Below, one piece after another: positions 25,150-33,021 of a DNA stretch of 64,000 bases. The first letter of the stretch is position 1, and each line of letters opens with the position of its first letter. The notes below the pieces were generated by a model. The model did not search any database, was not told the origin of the DNA, and worked only from the letters and a program-made list of their open reading frames with translations. The position numbers and the translations under genes were made by a program. Source of the stretch: Streptantibioticus parmotrematis (GTDB lineage Bacteria; Actinomycetota; Actinomycetes; Streptomycetales; Streptomycetaceae); the NCBI RefSeq assembly GCF_019890615.1, contig NZ_JAINVZ010000002.1, forward strand, positions 458,338 through 522,337, given 5' to 3'.

Positions 25150-25350
25150 GCCGCCTCCCAAAGTGCTTGTTCCCGTGACGCCGGGCCCGTGCCGGGGCCG
25201 GTGTCGTCGAAATGTGCGGTCTGCCGCGGTGTGCCCGCGCTGCGGACGCCATCGTACGGTTGGGTAACCGACCTGTGCGTGGCCCGGCGGCAGAATCTCA
25301 TCGAGCGGCCGGTTTCGGCACCCTGAGCCCGCCCGCTTCGTACGGACTTG

Positions 25351-25527
25351 TCAGCGATAGTCGTCTTCGTCGAGCGGTACGGACCGGTGCTGCTCGGCGG
25401 CGTCGGCCGGATCGACGTCGTCGCGAGTGGGCTCCTCGCCCTGCTCGTCGTCCTCCAGGACGCCGGACCGCTGCTCGGCGGCGTCGGCCTCGTTGGCCTC
25501 GAGGGTCTCGTTCGGTTCTTCCGACAT
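25351..25527 (-). CDS. Small acidic protein with an internal duplication
   Basis: A 58-residue, strongly acidic, probably disordered protein (MSEEPNETLEANEADAAEQR). The segment ADAAEQRSGVLEDDE is echoed near the C-terminus by ADAAEQHRSVPLDEDD. The ribosome-binding site GACAGGAGG ends six bases before the ATG and is nearly ideal, which makes the short gene convincing. No known domain. It is isolated, with its own upstream 282-base region. Function unknown; repeated DAAEQ motifs suggest a peptide used for binding or a dimer interface. Confidence 0.78.
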   Translation of the reverse strand: MSEEPNETLEANEADAAEQRSGVLEDDEQGEEPTRDDVDPADAAEQHRSVPLDEDDYR

Positions 25528-25809
25528 GGAACCTCCTGTCCCTGCTGGTCCGCGCGGGGCCGCGACGGCCGGCCCGCGCACCCCGTACTACGAGCGTACG
25601 GGCCGCGCACCGGGCCGCACCTCCCGTGACCGCCGCCCGCGGGACATCCGGCGCGTTCACGCCGCTCGCCGCGCGGGTACCCGGCGCGAGGGCCCGGGAC
25701 GCCCGAGCCCTCTCTTGCGTCGGCCTGTTACTTCGGGCGAGGTCCCGTGACGCGCGCGGTTCGGTGTCCCGGGGGTGCCGGTACGTGATCGGCTCGTAAT
25801 ATTGAGCGC

Positions 25810-26898
25810 ATGTCCTCCACTGAGTCGTACGGGTCACCGGAGTCGTACGGGTCGCGCGAGCCCCGCGGGGCCGCGGGGGCCCCCGGGCCGGGTGAGGCGC
25901 CCGCCGACGCCTCGCCGACCGGGCCGGACACCGCGGTGACCGACGCCGCCGTGGCCCAGCCGGCCGCGACCGTGCCGCCCGCGGGCGGGAGCGGGGCGGA
26001 CACCGACCGGGAGACCACGCGCACGGTGTCCGTCCCCGGCGCGACGCTCTTCGTGCGCTCCCGGCCGCCCGCGCCGCCCAACGGCGACCGCCCCGCCCCC
26101 GCCCTCTTCCTGCACGGCCTCGGCGGCTCGTCGCAGAACTGGTCGCGGCTGATGGGCCTGCTCGACGACGTGCTGGACAGCGAGGCGGTCGACCTGCCCG
26201 GCTTCGGCTTCTCCCCGCCGCCGGACGACGGCGACTACTCCATCAACGCCCACGCCCGCGCGGTCGTGCGGCTGCTGGAGGCCGAAGGGCGCGGCCCGGT
26301 CCACCTGTTCGGCAACTCGATGGGCGGCGCCGTCGCCACCCGGGTCGCCGCCGCCCGCCCCGAGCTGGTGCGCACCCTGACCCTGGTCTCGCCCGCGCTG
26401 CCGGAGATCCGCCCGCAGCGCAGCGCCTGGCCCACCGCGCTCGCCTCGGTACCGGGACTGCCCAGGCTCTACATGCGCGCCACCCGCGACTGGTCGGTGG
26501 AGCGCCGCACCCACGCCCTGATCTCGCTGTGCTACGGCGACCCGGCGGCTTTCGGCGAGGAGGAGATGGCGGAGGCGGTGCGCGAGTACCGGCGGCGGCT
26601 GGAGCTGCCGTACTTCTGGGACGCGATGATCCGCTCCACCCGCGGCATCGTGAACGCCTACACCCTGCCCGGGCAGCACTCGCTGTGGCGGCAGGCCGGA
26701 CGAGTGCTGGCGCCGACCCTGCTGGTGTACGGGGGGCGCGACAAGCTGGTGTCGTTCCGGATGGCCCGGCGCGCGGCGAAGGCGTTCCGCGACGCGCGGC
26801 TGCTGGTCATCCCCGACGGCGGCCACGTCGCGATGATGGAGCACCCGCGCTCGGTCGCCCGCACCTTCCGCGAACTCCTGACGGAAGCCGGCGCCTGA
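25810..26898 (+). CDS. Alpha/beta hydrolase, possibly lipolytic
   Basis: A 362-residue alpha/beta hydrolase. The first 75 residues are disordered (SYGSPESYGS, Pro/Ala-rich). The catalytic domain has LFLHGLGGSSQNWSRL (oxyanion region), GNSMGGAVA with nucleophile Ser (about 177), YGGRDKLVSF carrying the acid Asp, and PDGGHVAMMEHP carrying His. LipV/LipF-type actinobacterial esterases look like this. It has no signal peptide. TAATAT (25797-25802) ends eight bases before the ATG, so the transcript is probably leaderless and the unusual N-terminal tail would be truly translated. Confidence 0.9.
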   Translation: MSSTESYGSPESYGSREPRGAAGAPGPGEAPADASPTGPDTAVTDAAVAQPAATVPPAGGSGADTDRETTRTVSVPGATLFVRSRPPAPPNGDRPAPALFLHGLGGSSQNWSRLMGLLDDVLDSEAVDLPGFGFSPPPDDGDYSINAHARAVVRLLEAEGRGPVHLFGNSMGGAVATRVAAARPELVRTLTLVSPALPEIRPQRSAWPTALASVPGLPRLYMRATRDWSVERRTHALISLCYGDPAAFGEEEMAEAVREYRRRLELPYFWDAMIRSTRGIVNAYTLPGQHSLWRQAGRVLAPTLLVYGGRDKLVSFRMARRAAKAFRDARLLVIPDGGHVAMMEHPRSVARTFRELLTEAGA

Positions 26899-26963
26899 CC
26901 GAGGAATCGTCCCGTATTCGCCGCTTTTGCCTTGCGATTGCCTGGCGAACCATCAGTCCGGCT

Positions 26964-26992
26964 TTGACATTGCCAAAGAAATCCTTCAATGT
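26964..26992 (+). promoter_or_regulatory. Housekeeping-type promoter of the peptide transporter region
   Basis: TTGACA (26964-26969) is followed by 17 bases and CAATGT (26987-26992). The expected start near 26999-27000 coincides with the ATG of a 30-codon gene, so that gene would be leaderless. Confidence 0.6.
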
Positions 26993-26999
26993 TGCCGTC

Positions 27000-27092
27000 A
27001 TGTCCACGCCTCACGCCGCCGCCCCGACCGCCTTCCAGCTGGCGCTCATCGGTGTGACCGGACACAGCGTGGCCGACGTCCACTGTCGCTGA
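27000..27092 (+). CDS. Putative leader peptide (30 residues)
   Basis: Reads MSTPHAAAPTAFQLALIGVT and ends GHSVADVHCR. It begins at the predicted transcription start of the preceding promoter. The C-terminal Cys-Arg ending is reminiscent of actinobacterial leader peptides that sense cysteine supply, but this is a weak match. A GC-rich hairpin begins 19 bases after its stop. It could regulate the peptide/sulfur-type ABC transporter downstream by attenuation. Alternatively it is a chance open frame; codon use is compatible with expression. Confidence 0.45.
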   Translation: MSTPHAAAPTAFQLALIGVTGHSVADVHCR

Positions 27093-27180
27093 TCCAGCCC
27101 GTCCCGTAGAGCCCCGCCGGGCCGTCCCCGGCCGGCGTTCCGGGGCGACCCCCGCGCGCACGGCGCCCGGCCCATGGACA

Positions 27181-27208
27181 GCGTTGTCAGCGTTGTCAGT
27201 GTTGTCGT
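27181..27208 (+). repeat. 9-bp tandem repeat in the transporter leader
   Basis: Three copies of a GCGTTGTCA-like unit (GCGTTGTCA, GCGTTGTCA, GTGTTGTCG), about 100 bases upstream of the SBP start. It may be a protein-binding element. Confidence 0.75.
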
Positions 27209-27305
27209 CCACCACGCCAGGCCCCGCAGGCCGCCGCCGCACGCGCCCCCTCCGCAGTTCCCCTCGCATCCGCGTGCCCTCCGGCAGCAAGAAAGGCCCC
27301 TCCCG

Positions 27306-29015
27306 ATGTCCAGAACACCCCGTATATCCCGCCGCGCCGCCGCGGCGGCCGTCACCGTGGCCCTTGCCGGAGGGGCCGCGGCGTGCGGCCCGACCAGCGG
27401 TGACGCGGGCGCCGACGCGACCCCGCACAAGGGCGGCACGCTGACCGTCCTCAACCAGGCGCCGCAGGACAACTTCGACCCGGCCCGCCAGTACACCACC
27501 GGTGGCGGCGACATCCCCGGCCTGGTCTTCCGCACCCTCACCACCCGCGAGCGGGCCAACGGCGCCGAGGGCACCAAGGTCGTCCCCGACCTGGCCACCG
27601 ACACCGGTGAGCCGTCGAAGAACGCCACCGTGTGGACGTACCACCTCAAGAGCGGCCTGAAGTTCCAGGACGGCACCGCGATCACCTCGGCCGACATCAA
27701 GTACGGCATCGAGCGGTCCTTCGCCCCCGAACTGTCCGGCGGCCCGCCCTACTTCCGCGACTGGCTGGTCGGCGCCGAGAACTACCAGGGCCCGTACAAG
27801 GACAAGCACGGCCTGGACTCCATCGAGACGCCGAACGCCTCCACCATCGTCTTCCACCTCACCAAGCCCGAGGGCGACTTCCCGTACCTGGCGACGATGA
27901 CGCAGTTCTCGCCGGTGCCGAAGGCCAAGGACACCGGCGCCACGTACTACCTGCACCCGGTCTCCTCCGGCCCGTACGAGGTCACCGAGAACCAGAACAA
28001 CGGCACCCACCTGGTCTTCAAGCGCAACCCCTACTGGTCGGCCGCCACCGACAGCCAGCGCAAGGCCTACCCGGACACCATCGACGTGCAGGCGGGCCTG
28101 GACCCGGCCGTCATCAACCAGCGTCTGGAGACCAGCTCGGGCACCGACGCCGACGCCGTCACCACCGACACCAACCTCGGCCCGGCCGAACTCGCCAAGA
28201 TCAACGGCGACAAGGAGCTGAAGTCCCGCGTCGGCACCGGCCACTTCGGTGAGACGTACTACCTGGCCTTCAACCCCAAGGTGAAGCCGTTCGACGACAT
28301 CAAGGTGCGCGAGGCGATCTCCTACGCGGTCAACCGCACCTCGGTGGTCAACGCCGCGGGCGGCTCCTCGCTCGCCGAGCCCGCCACGACCTTCCTGCCG
28401 GACCAGGCGACCTTCGGCTACACGCCCTACGACTGGTTCCCGGCCGGTGCCACCGGCAACCCGGCCAAGGCCAAGGAGCTGCTGAAGGAGGCCGGTTACC
28501 CGCACGGGCTGACCATCACCCTGGCCTCCTCCACCTCCGACGCCTCCTACCAGGGCCCGGCCATCGCCACCGCCGTCCAGGACGGCCTGAAGGCCGCGGG
28601 CATCACCGTCAGGATCAACCAGATCCAGGACGACAGCTACTCCTCGACCGTCGACTCGGTGAAGACCGAGCCGGGTGTCTTCCTCGGCAGCTGGGGTGCC
28701 GACTGGCCGTCCGGCGGCCCGTTCCTGGCGCCGATCTTCGACGGCCGCCAGATCGTCACCGACGGCTCCAACTTCAACAACGCCCAGCTGAACGACGCCC
28801 AGGTGAACGCGACGATCGACAAGATCAACGCCGTCACCGACCACGCCGAGGCGGCCAAGGAGTGGGGCGCGCTGGACAAGCAGCTCGGTCAGCGGGCCCT
28901 CACCGTGCCGCTGTTCCACCCGGTCTACGAGCGGCTGTACGGCAAGAACATCCGCAACGTCGTCATCAGCGACTGGGACGGCCGCGTCGACGTGGCCGAC
29001 GTCGCGGTCAAGTAG
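27306..29015 (+). CDS. ABC transporter substrate-binding protein, family 5
   Basis: A 569-residue extracytoplasmic peptide-binding protein (SBP_bac_5). The N-terminus (MSRTPRISRRAAAAAVTVAL) is a signal peptide, with Cys-27 within GGAAACG as probable lipoprotein attachment. The lipobox is a weak match at -3. The body has GGTLTVLNQAPQDNFDP, LKFQDGTAITSADIKYGIER (a canonical block) and KVREAISYAVNR. It captures oligopeptides, nickel or glutathione-like ligands; which cannot be read. It opens a four-gene transporter operon with 10-base gaps or overlaps and has the unusual leader described before it. Confidence 0.93.
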   Translation: MSRTPRISRRAAAAAVTVALAGGAAACGPTSGDAGADATPHKGGTLTVLNQAPQDNFDPARQYTTGGGDIPGLVFRTLTTRERANGAEGTKVVPDLATDTGEPSKNATVWTYHLKSGLKFQDGTAITSADIKYGIERSFAPELSGGPPYFRDWLVGAENYQGPYKDKHGLDSIETPNASTIVFHLTKPEGDFPYLATMTQFSPVPKAKDTGATYYLHPVSSGPYEVTENQNNGTHLVFKRNPYWSAATDSQRKAYPDTIDVQAGLDPAVINQRLETSSGTDADAVTTDTNLGPAELAKINGDKELKSRVGTGHFGETYYLAFNPKVKPFDDIKVREAISYAVNRTSVVNAAGGSSLAEPATTFLPDQATFGYTPYDWFPAGATGNPAKAKELLKEAGYPHGLTITLASSTSDASYQGPAIATAVQDGLKAAGITVRINQIQDDSYSSTVDSVKTEPGVFLGSWGADWPSGGPFLAPIFDGRQIVTDGSNFNNAQLNDAQVNATIDKINAVTDHAEAAKEWGALDKQLGQRALTVPLFHPVYERLYGKNIRNVVISDWDGRVDVADVAVK

Positions 29016-29025
29016 GCCGGGACCC

Positions 29026-30117
29026 ATGAGCGCTCAGGACCTGCTGGCCGGGGCGGCCCCCTCCACCGCGGGGGAGGCCGCCCCGGCCGCCGGGGCCCGG
29101 CAGGTGTGGCGGCGGCTGCGCGCCCGCAAGTCCGCCCTGGCCGGGATCGTCGTCATCGCCTTGCTGCTGCTCGTCGCGGTCTGCGCACCGCTGCTGACCG
29201 CGATCGAGGGCCAGGACCCCACCACGTACCACGACAGCCTGCTCAACTCCGCGGCCGGTGGCGTGCCCGTCGGCCCGTTCGGCGGGATCAGCGGCGCGCA
29301 CTGGCTGGGCGTCGAACCCGGCAGCGGGCGCGACCTGTTCGCCCGGCTCGTCTACGGCTCGCAGGTCTCGCTGCTGGTCGCCGTCGGCGCCACCCTCGTC
29401 GAGGTCGTCATCGGCGTCGTCGTCGGCCTCGCCGCGGGCCTCGGCAACAAGCTGCTCGACCAGTTCCTCGGCCACACCACCGACGTGATGCTCGCGCTGC
29501 CCTCGCTGGTCTTCGCGATCGCGCTGATGGCCGTCGTGCCCTCCGGCTTCCCGCGCCCCCTGCTGCTGACGCTCGTCATCGGCCTGCTGGGGTGGGGCGG
29601 CACGGCCCGCGTGGTGCGCGCCCAGACCCTCACCCTCAAGGAACTCGACTACGTCTCGGCGGCCCGGCTCGGCGGCTCCTCGCGCTGGCGCATCGCCCGC
29701 CGCGAACTGCTGCCCTCGCTCGCCGCGCCGGTCATCACCTACGCGGCGCTGCTGCTGCCGTCCAACGTGGCCAGCGAGGCGGGCCTGTCCTTCCTCGGCG
29801 TCGGCGTGAAGCCGCCCACCTCCTCCTGGGGCCAGATGCTCTCCTCCGCGACCACCTGGTTCCAGTCCGACCCGACGTACGTCCTGCTGCCCGCCGCCTT
29901 CCTGTTCGTGACCACCTTCGCCTTCACGGTCGTCGGCGACGCGGTGCGCACCGCGCTCGACCCGCGCGCCGCCTCCCGCCTGCGGGTGGGCACCGGACGC
30001 GCGAAGAAGCGGGGAAACGACACGAAGCGCGGGAACGACGCACAGCGTGGGAACGACACGAAGCGCGGCGGCGACGCCAAGCAGGCGTCCGCGGACGCGA
30101 AGGGAGCCGCGGCATGA
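29026..30117 (+). CDS. Peptide ABC transporter permease, DppC type
   Basis: A 363-residue permease with an N-terminal extension (RRLRARKSALAGIVVIALLL), then the typical C-type periplasmic loop (HWLGVEPGSGRDLFARLVYG). The EAA loop region AARLGGSSRWRIARRELLP contacts the ATPase. Five to six helices. The last 40 residues are an unusual Lys/Arg/Gly/Asn-Asp tail with four copies of KRGND-like repeats and no known role. The start lies 10 bases after the SBP stop and its end overlaps the next permease as ATGA. In most such systems the B-type permease comes first; here the C-type does. Confidence 0.93.
   Translation: MSAQDLLAGAAPSTAGEAAPAAGARQVWRRLRARKSALAGIVVIALLLLVAVCAPLLTAIEGQDPTTYHDSLLNSAAGGVPVGPFGGISGAHWLGVEPGSGRDLFARLVYGSQVSLLVAVGATLVEVVIGVVVGLAAGLGNKLLDQFLGHTTDVMLALPSLVFAIALMAVVPSGFPRPLLLTLVIGLLGWGGTARVVRAQTLTLKELDYVSAARLGGSSRWRIARRELLPSLAAPVITYAALLLPSNVASEAGLSFLGVGVKPPTSSWGQMLSSATTWFQSDPTYVLLPAAFLFVTTFAFTVVGDAVRTALDPRAASRLRVGTGRAKKRGNDTKRGNDAQRGNDTKRGGDAKQASADAKGAAA
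29998..30075 (+). repeat. KRGND-coding tandem repeat
   Basis: Repeats of a 15- to 18-base unit (ACGAAGCGCGGGAACGAC and variants) encode about four KRGND motifs at the C-terminus of the DppC-type permease. Confidence 0.8.
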
Positions 30118-31103
30118 CGCGCTTCGTCCTGCGGCGGCTGATCGGCATGGTCGTCGTGCTGCTCGCCCTGTCCGTCGTCATCTACGCGGTCTTCTACCTC
30201 GCCCCCGGCGACCCCGCGCAGCTCGCCTGCGGCCTCAAGTGCTCGCCCGCGCAGGTCGCGCAGGTCCGCGAGCAGCTCGGCCTGAACGAGCCGGTCTACC
30301 TCCAGTACGCGCACTTCCTCCAAGGCATCGTCGCCGGGCGGGACTTCAGCACCGGCACCGGCGTGCTGCACTGCCACGCGCCGTGCCTGGGCGTGTCGTA
30401 CAAGACCGGCGACCAGGTCACCTCGCTGATCGCCTCCCGGCTGCCGGTGACCGCCTCGCTGGCGCTCGGCGCGATGGTGCTGTGGCTGGCGCTCGGCGTC
30501 GGCACCGGACTGCTGTCCGCGCTGCGCCGCGGCCGGTTCACCGAACGCGCCCTGACCACGCTGACGCTGGCGGGCAACGCGGTGCCGGTCTTCATCATCG
30601 GCCTGCTGCTGCTCCTGCTGTTCTGCGCCTCCCTCCAGTGGCTGCCGTTCCCCACCTACGTGGGCCTGACCCAGAGCCCGCAGCAGTGGTTCTGGGGGCT
30701 GCTGCTGCCGTGGGTGTCGCTGGCGCTCATCGAGTCCGCCAAGTACGCCCGGCTGACCCGCTCCTCGATGCTGGAGACGCTCGCGGAGGACCACATCAGG
30801 ACCTTCCGCGCCTACGGGGTGAGCGAACGCGCCCTGGTCACCCGGCACGCGCTGCGCGGCGCCCTCACCCCGGTCATCGCGCTGTCCGCGCTCGACCTGG
30901 GCACGATGTTCGGCTCCGCGGTGCTCACCGAGTCGCTGTTCGGACTGCCGGGCCTCGGCAAGCTGCTGGTCTACTCGGTCGGCGTCGTCGACCTGCCGGT
31001 GGTCGTCGGCCTGGTGCTGGTCACCGGCTTCTGCGTGGTCCTCGCCAACGCCCTCGCGGACACGCTGTACGCGGTGGCCGACCGAAGGGTGGTGCTGACG
31101 TGA
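30114..31103 (+). CDS. Peptide ABC transporter permease, DppB type
   Basis: A 329-residue permease. The N-terminus (MTRFVLRRLIGMVVVLLALS) starts with the first helix typical of DppB/OppB. The extracytoplasmic region YLQYAHFLQGIVAGRDFSTG follows, with three to four cysteines around (CGLKC, CHAPC) that are unusual and may pair as disulfides. The EAA motif region is RTFRAYGVSERALVTRHALR. Six helices. ATG 30114 overlaps the upstream stop as ATGA, and its own stop overlaps the ATPase start, so the whole operon is translationally coupled. Confidence 0.93.
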   Translation: MTRFVLRRLIGMVVVLLALSVVIYAVFYLAPGDPAQLACGLKCSPAQVAQVREQLGLNEPVYLQYAHFLQGIVAGRDFSTGTGVLHCHAPCLGVSYKTGDQVTSLIASRLPVTASLALGAMVLWLALGVGTGLLSALRRGRFTERALTTLTLAGNAVPVFIIGLLLLLLFCASLQWLPFPTYVGLTQSPQQWFWGLLLPWVSLALIESAKYARLTRSSMLETLAEDHIRTFRAYGVSERALVTRHALRGALTPVIALSALDLGTMFGSAVLTESLFGLPGLGKLLVYSVGVVDLPVVVGLVLVTGFCVVLANALADTLYAVADRRVVLT

Positions 31104-32836
31104 GCGCCGACACCGACACCCGGGAAGCCTCGGGTGTCGCGGACGCGCCGCTGGTCGAGGTCCGCGGCCTGACCGTCGAGTTCCCGGTGGACGACGGCGG
31201 CAGCGTGCGCGCCGTCGACGGGCTGGACTTCACCGTGCGGGCCGGGCAGGCGCTCGGCATCGTCGGCGAGTCCGGTTCCGGCAAGTCCACCGTCGCCTTC
31301 GACCTGCTGGGCCTGCACCGCGGCACCGGAGCCCGCCTCGGCGGCACCGTGCGCGTCGCGGGCGTCGACCCGCACACCGCCGAGGGCGACGAACTGAAGT
31401 CGCTGCGGGGCGAGTTGGCGGCCATGGTCTTCCAGGACCCGCTGTCCGCGCTCGACCCGTACTACGCCATCGGCGACCAGATCGCCGAGGTGCTGCGCAC
31501 CCACCGCCGGGTCACCCGACGGGCGGCGCGGGCCCGTGCCGTCGAGGTGCTGGACCGGGTCGGCATCCCCGACGCGGCCCGCCGCTCCCGGCTGCGCCCG
31601 CACGAGTTCAGCGGCGGCATGCGGCAACGCGCCCTGATCGCGATGGCGCTGGCCTGCGAACCCCGGCTGCTGATCGCCGACGAGCCGACCACCGCGCTGG
31701 ACGTCACCGTGCAGGCGCAGATCCTCGACCTGCTGCACGACCTGCGCGCCGAGACCGGCGCCGGGCTGATCCTGGTCACCCACGACCTGGGCGTGGTGGC
31801 CGGCAGCGTCGACGAGGTGCTGGTCATGAAGGACGGCCGGGCCGTCGAGCACGGCGGCGTCGCCGAGGTGCTCGGCAGCCCCCGCGAGCCGTACACCCGC
31901 GCCCTGGTCGGCGCGGTGCCCCGGCTGGACGCGGTCCGCGAGCCGGAGCCGGTGACCGCGGCGGCCGACGCGGACGGCGGGGACGGCGGGGCGGCGACGG
32001 ACGCCGCCGGGCCCGGGGGCGACGTACTGCTGGAGGCGACCGGGCTGCGCAAGGAGTTCGGCCGCAGGGGCGCCCGGCTGACCGCCGTCGACGACATCTC
32101 GCTCACCGTACGGCGCGGTGAGACGCTCGGCGTCGTCGGCGAGTCCGGCAGCGGCAAGACCACGCTGGGCCGGATGCTGGTGCGGCTGCTGGAGCCCACC
32201 GCCGGACGGCTCGTCTACGACGGCCGCGACATCGGCGGCCTCGGTGAGCGCCAACTACGGCCGATCCGGCGCGAGTTGCAGATGGTCTTCCAGGACCCGG
32301 TCTCCTCGCTCAACCCGCGCCGCAGCATCGGCGAGTCCATCGCCGACCCGCTGCGCGCGGCGGGCAGGTTGACCGACCGTCAAGTCGTCTCACGCGTGGG
32401 GGAGTTGCTGGAACGCGTCGGACTCGATCCGGACTGGTACCACCGCTACCCGCACGAGTTCTCCGGCGGGCAGCGGCAGCGGGTCGGCATCGCCCGGGCG
32501 CTGGCCCCCGAGCCGAAGCTGATCGTCTGCGACGAGCCGGTCTCCGCGCTCGACGTCACCACCCAGGCTCAGGTCGTCGGCCTGCTCGGCGAACTGCGCC
32601 GCGAACTCGGCCTGTCGCTGGTCTTCGTCGCCCACGACCTGGCTGTCGTGCGGCAGGTCAGCGACCGGGTCGCGGTGATGCGCGCCGGACGCGTCGTGGA
32701 GCACGGCACCGCCGACCGGATCTACGACTCCCCGCAGCACGAGTACACCAAGGGGCTGCTCGCCGCCGTCCCGGTGCTCGACCCCGAGGAGTCGGCGCAG
32801 CGGCGGGCGGCCCGGCGGGCGCTGGTGCGCGGCTGA
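31100..32836 (+). CDS. Dual ATP-binding subunit of the peptide ABC transporter
   Basis: A 578-residue fusion of two ABC ATPases (DppD-DppF). First half: Walker [10 protein letters not shown] (about residue 54), signature FSGGMRQRA, Walker [13 protein letters not shown]. Second half: Walker [10 protein letters not shown] (about 346), signature [15 protein letters not shown], Walker [14 protein letters not shown] Gly/Asp/Ala linker joins them (residues about 290-315). In most bacteria these are separate subunits. The start GTG overlaps the DppB stop. Both nucleotide sites look catalytically complete. It powers uptake through the two permeases. Confidence 0.95.
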   Translation: MSADTDTREASGVADAPLVEVRGLTVEFPVDDGGSVRAVDGLDFTVRAGQALGIVGESGSGKSTVAFDLLGLHRGTGARLGGTVRVAGVDPHTAEGDELKSLRGELAAMVFQDPLSALDPYYAIGDQIAEVLRTHRRVTRRAARARAVEVLDRVGIPDAARRSRLRPHEFSGGMRQRALIAMALACEPRLLIADEPTTALDVTVQAQILDLLHDLRAETGAGLILVTHDLGVVAGSVDEVLVMKDGRAVEHGGVAEVLGSPREPYTRALVGAVPRLDAVREPEPVTAAADADGGDGGAATDAAGPGGDVLLEATGLRKEFGRRGARLTAVDDISLTVRRGETLGVVGESGSGKTTLGRMLVRLLEPTAGRLVYDGRDIGGLGERQLRPIRRELQMVFQDPVSSLNPRRSIGESIADPLRAAGRLTDRQVVSRVGELLERVGLDPDWYHRYPHEFSGGQRQRVGIARALAPEPKLIVCDEPVSALDVTTQAQVVGLLGELRRELGLSLVFVAHDLAVVRQVSDRVAVMRAGRVVEHGTADRIYDSPQHEYTKGLLAAVPVLDPEESAQRRAARRALVRG

Positions 32837-32885
32837 CCGGCCGCCACCGCGCCGGGCACGCCGCCGTCCCGGCGGTAGCGGCCGG
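32837..32885 (+). terminator. Terminator after the peptide transporter operon
   Basis: CCGGCCGC (32837-32844) pairs with GCGGCCGG (32878-32885), enclosing CCGCC (32861-32865) and GGCGG (32871-32875) with a GTCCC loop. It begins one base after the ATPase stop. Confidence 0.55.
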
Positions 32886-33021
32886 AACGCGCCGACGCAC
32901 CGAAAAGTTACGGGCGTTCACCCCTTCCGGTGGCGCGGCGGACAACCGTCCGTCGCGCCACCGGCATCTCGGCATAGCGTCACCCCATCGTCTCGTCCCA
33001 GGTCACGAAGGGGGTGCTCCG

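Larger units (their letters stand above)
26899..27305. other. 407-base intergenic region with leader peptide candidate and repeats
   Basis: Includes an AT-rich block (26920-27000) with a good housekeeping promoter, a 30-codon gene, a nested GC-rich hairpin (27111-27116 with 27141-27146, inner 27115-27120 with 27132-27137), and a 9-bp tandem repeat at 27181-27208. Together it resembles an attenuation-type leader upstream of the peptide transporter. Confidence 0.55.
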
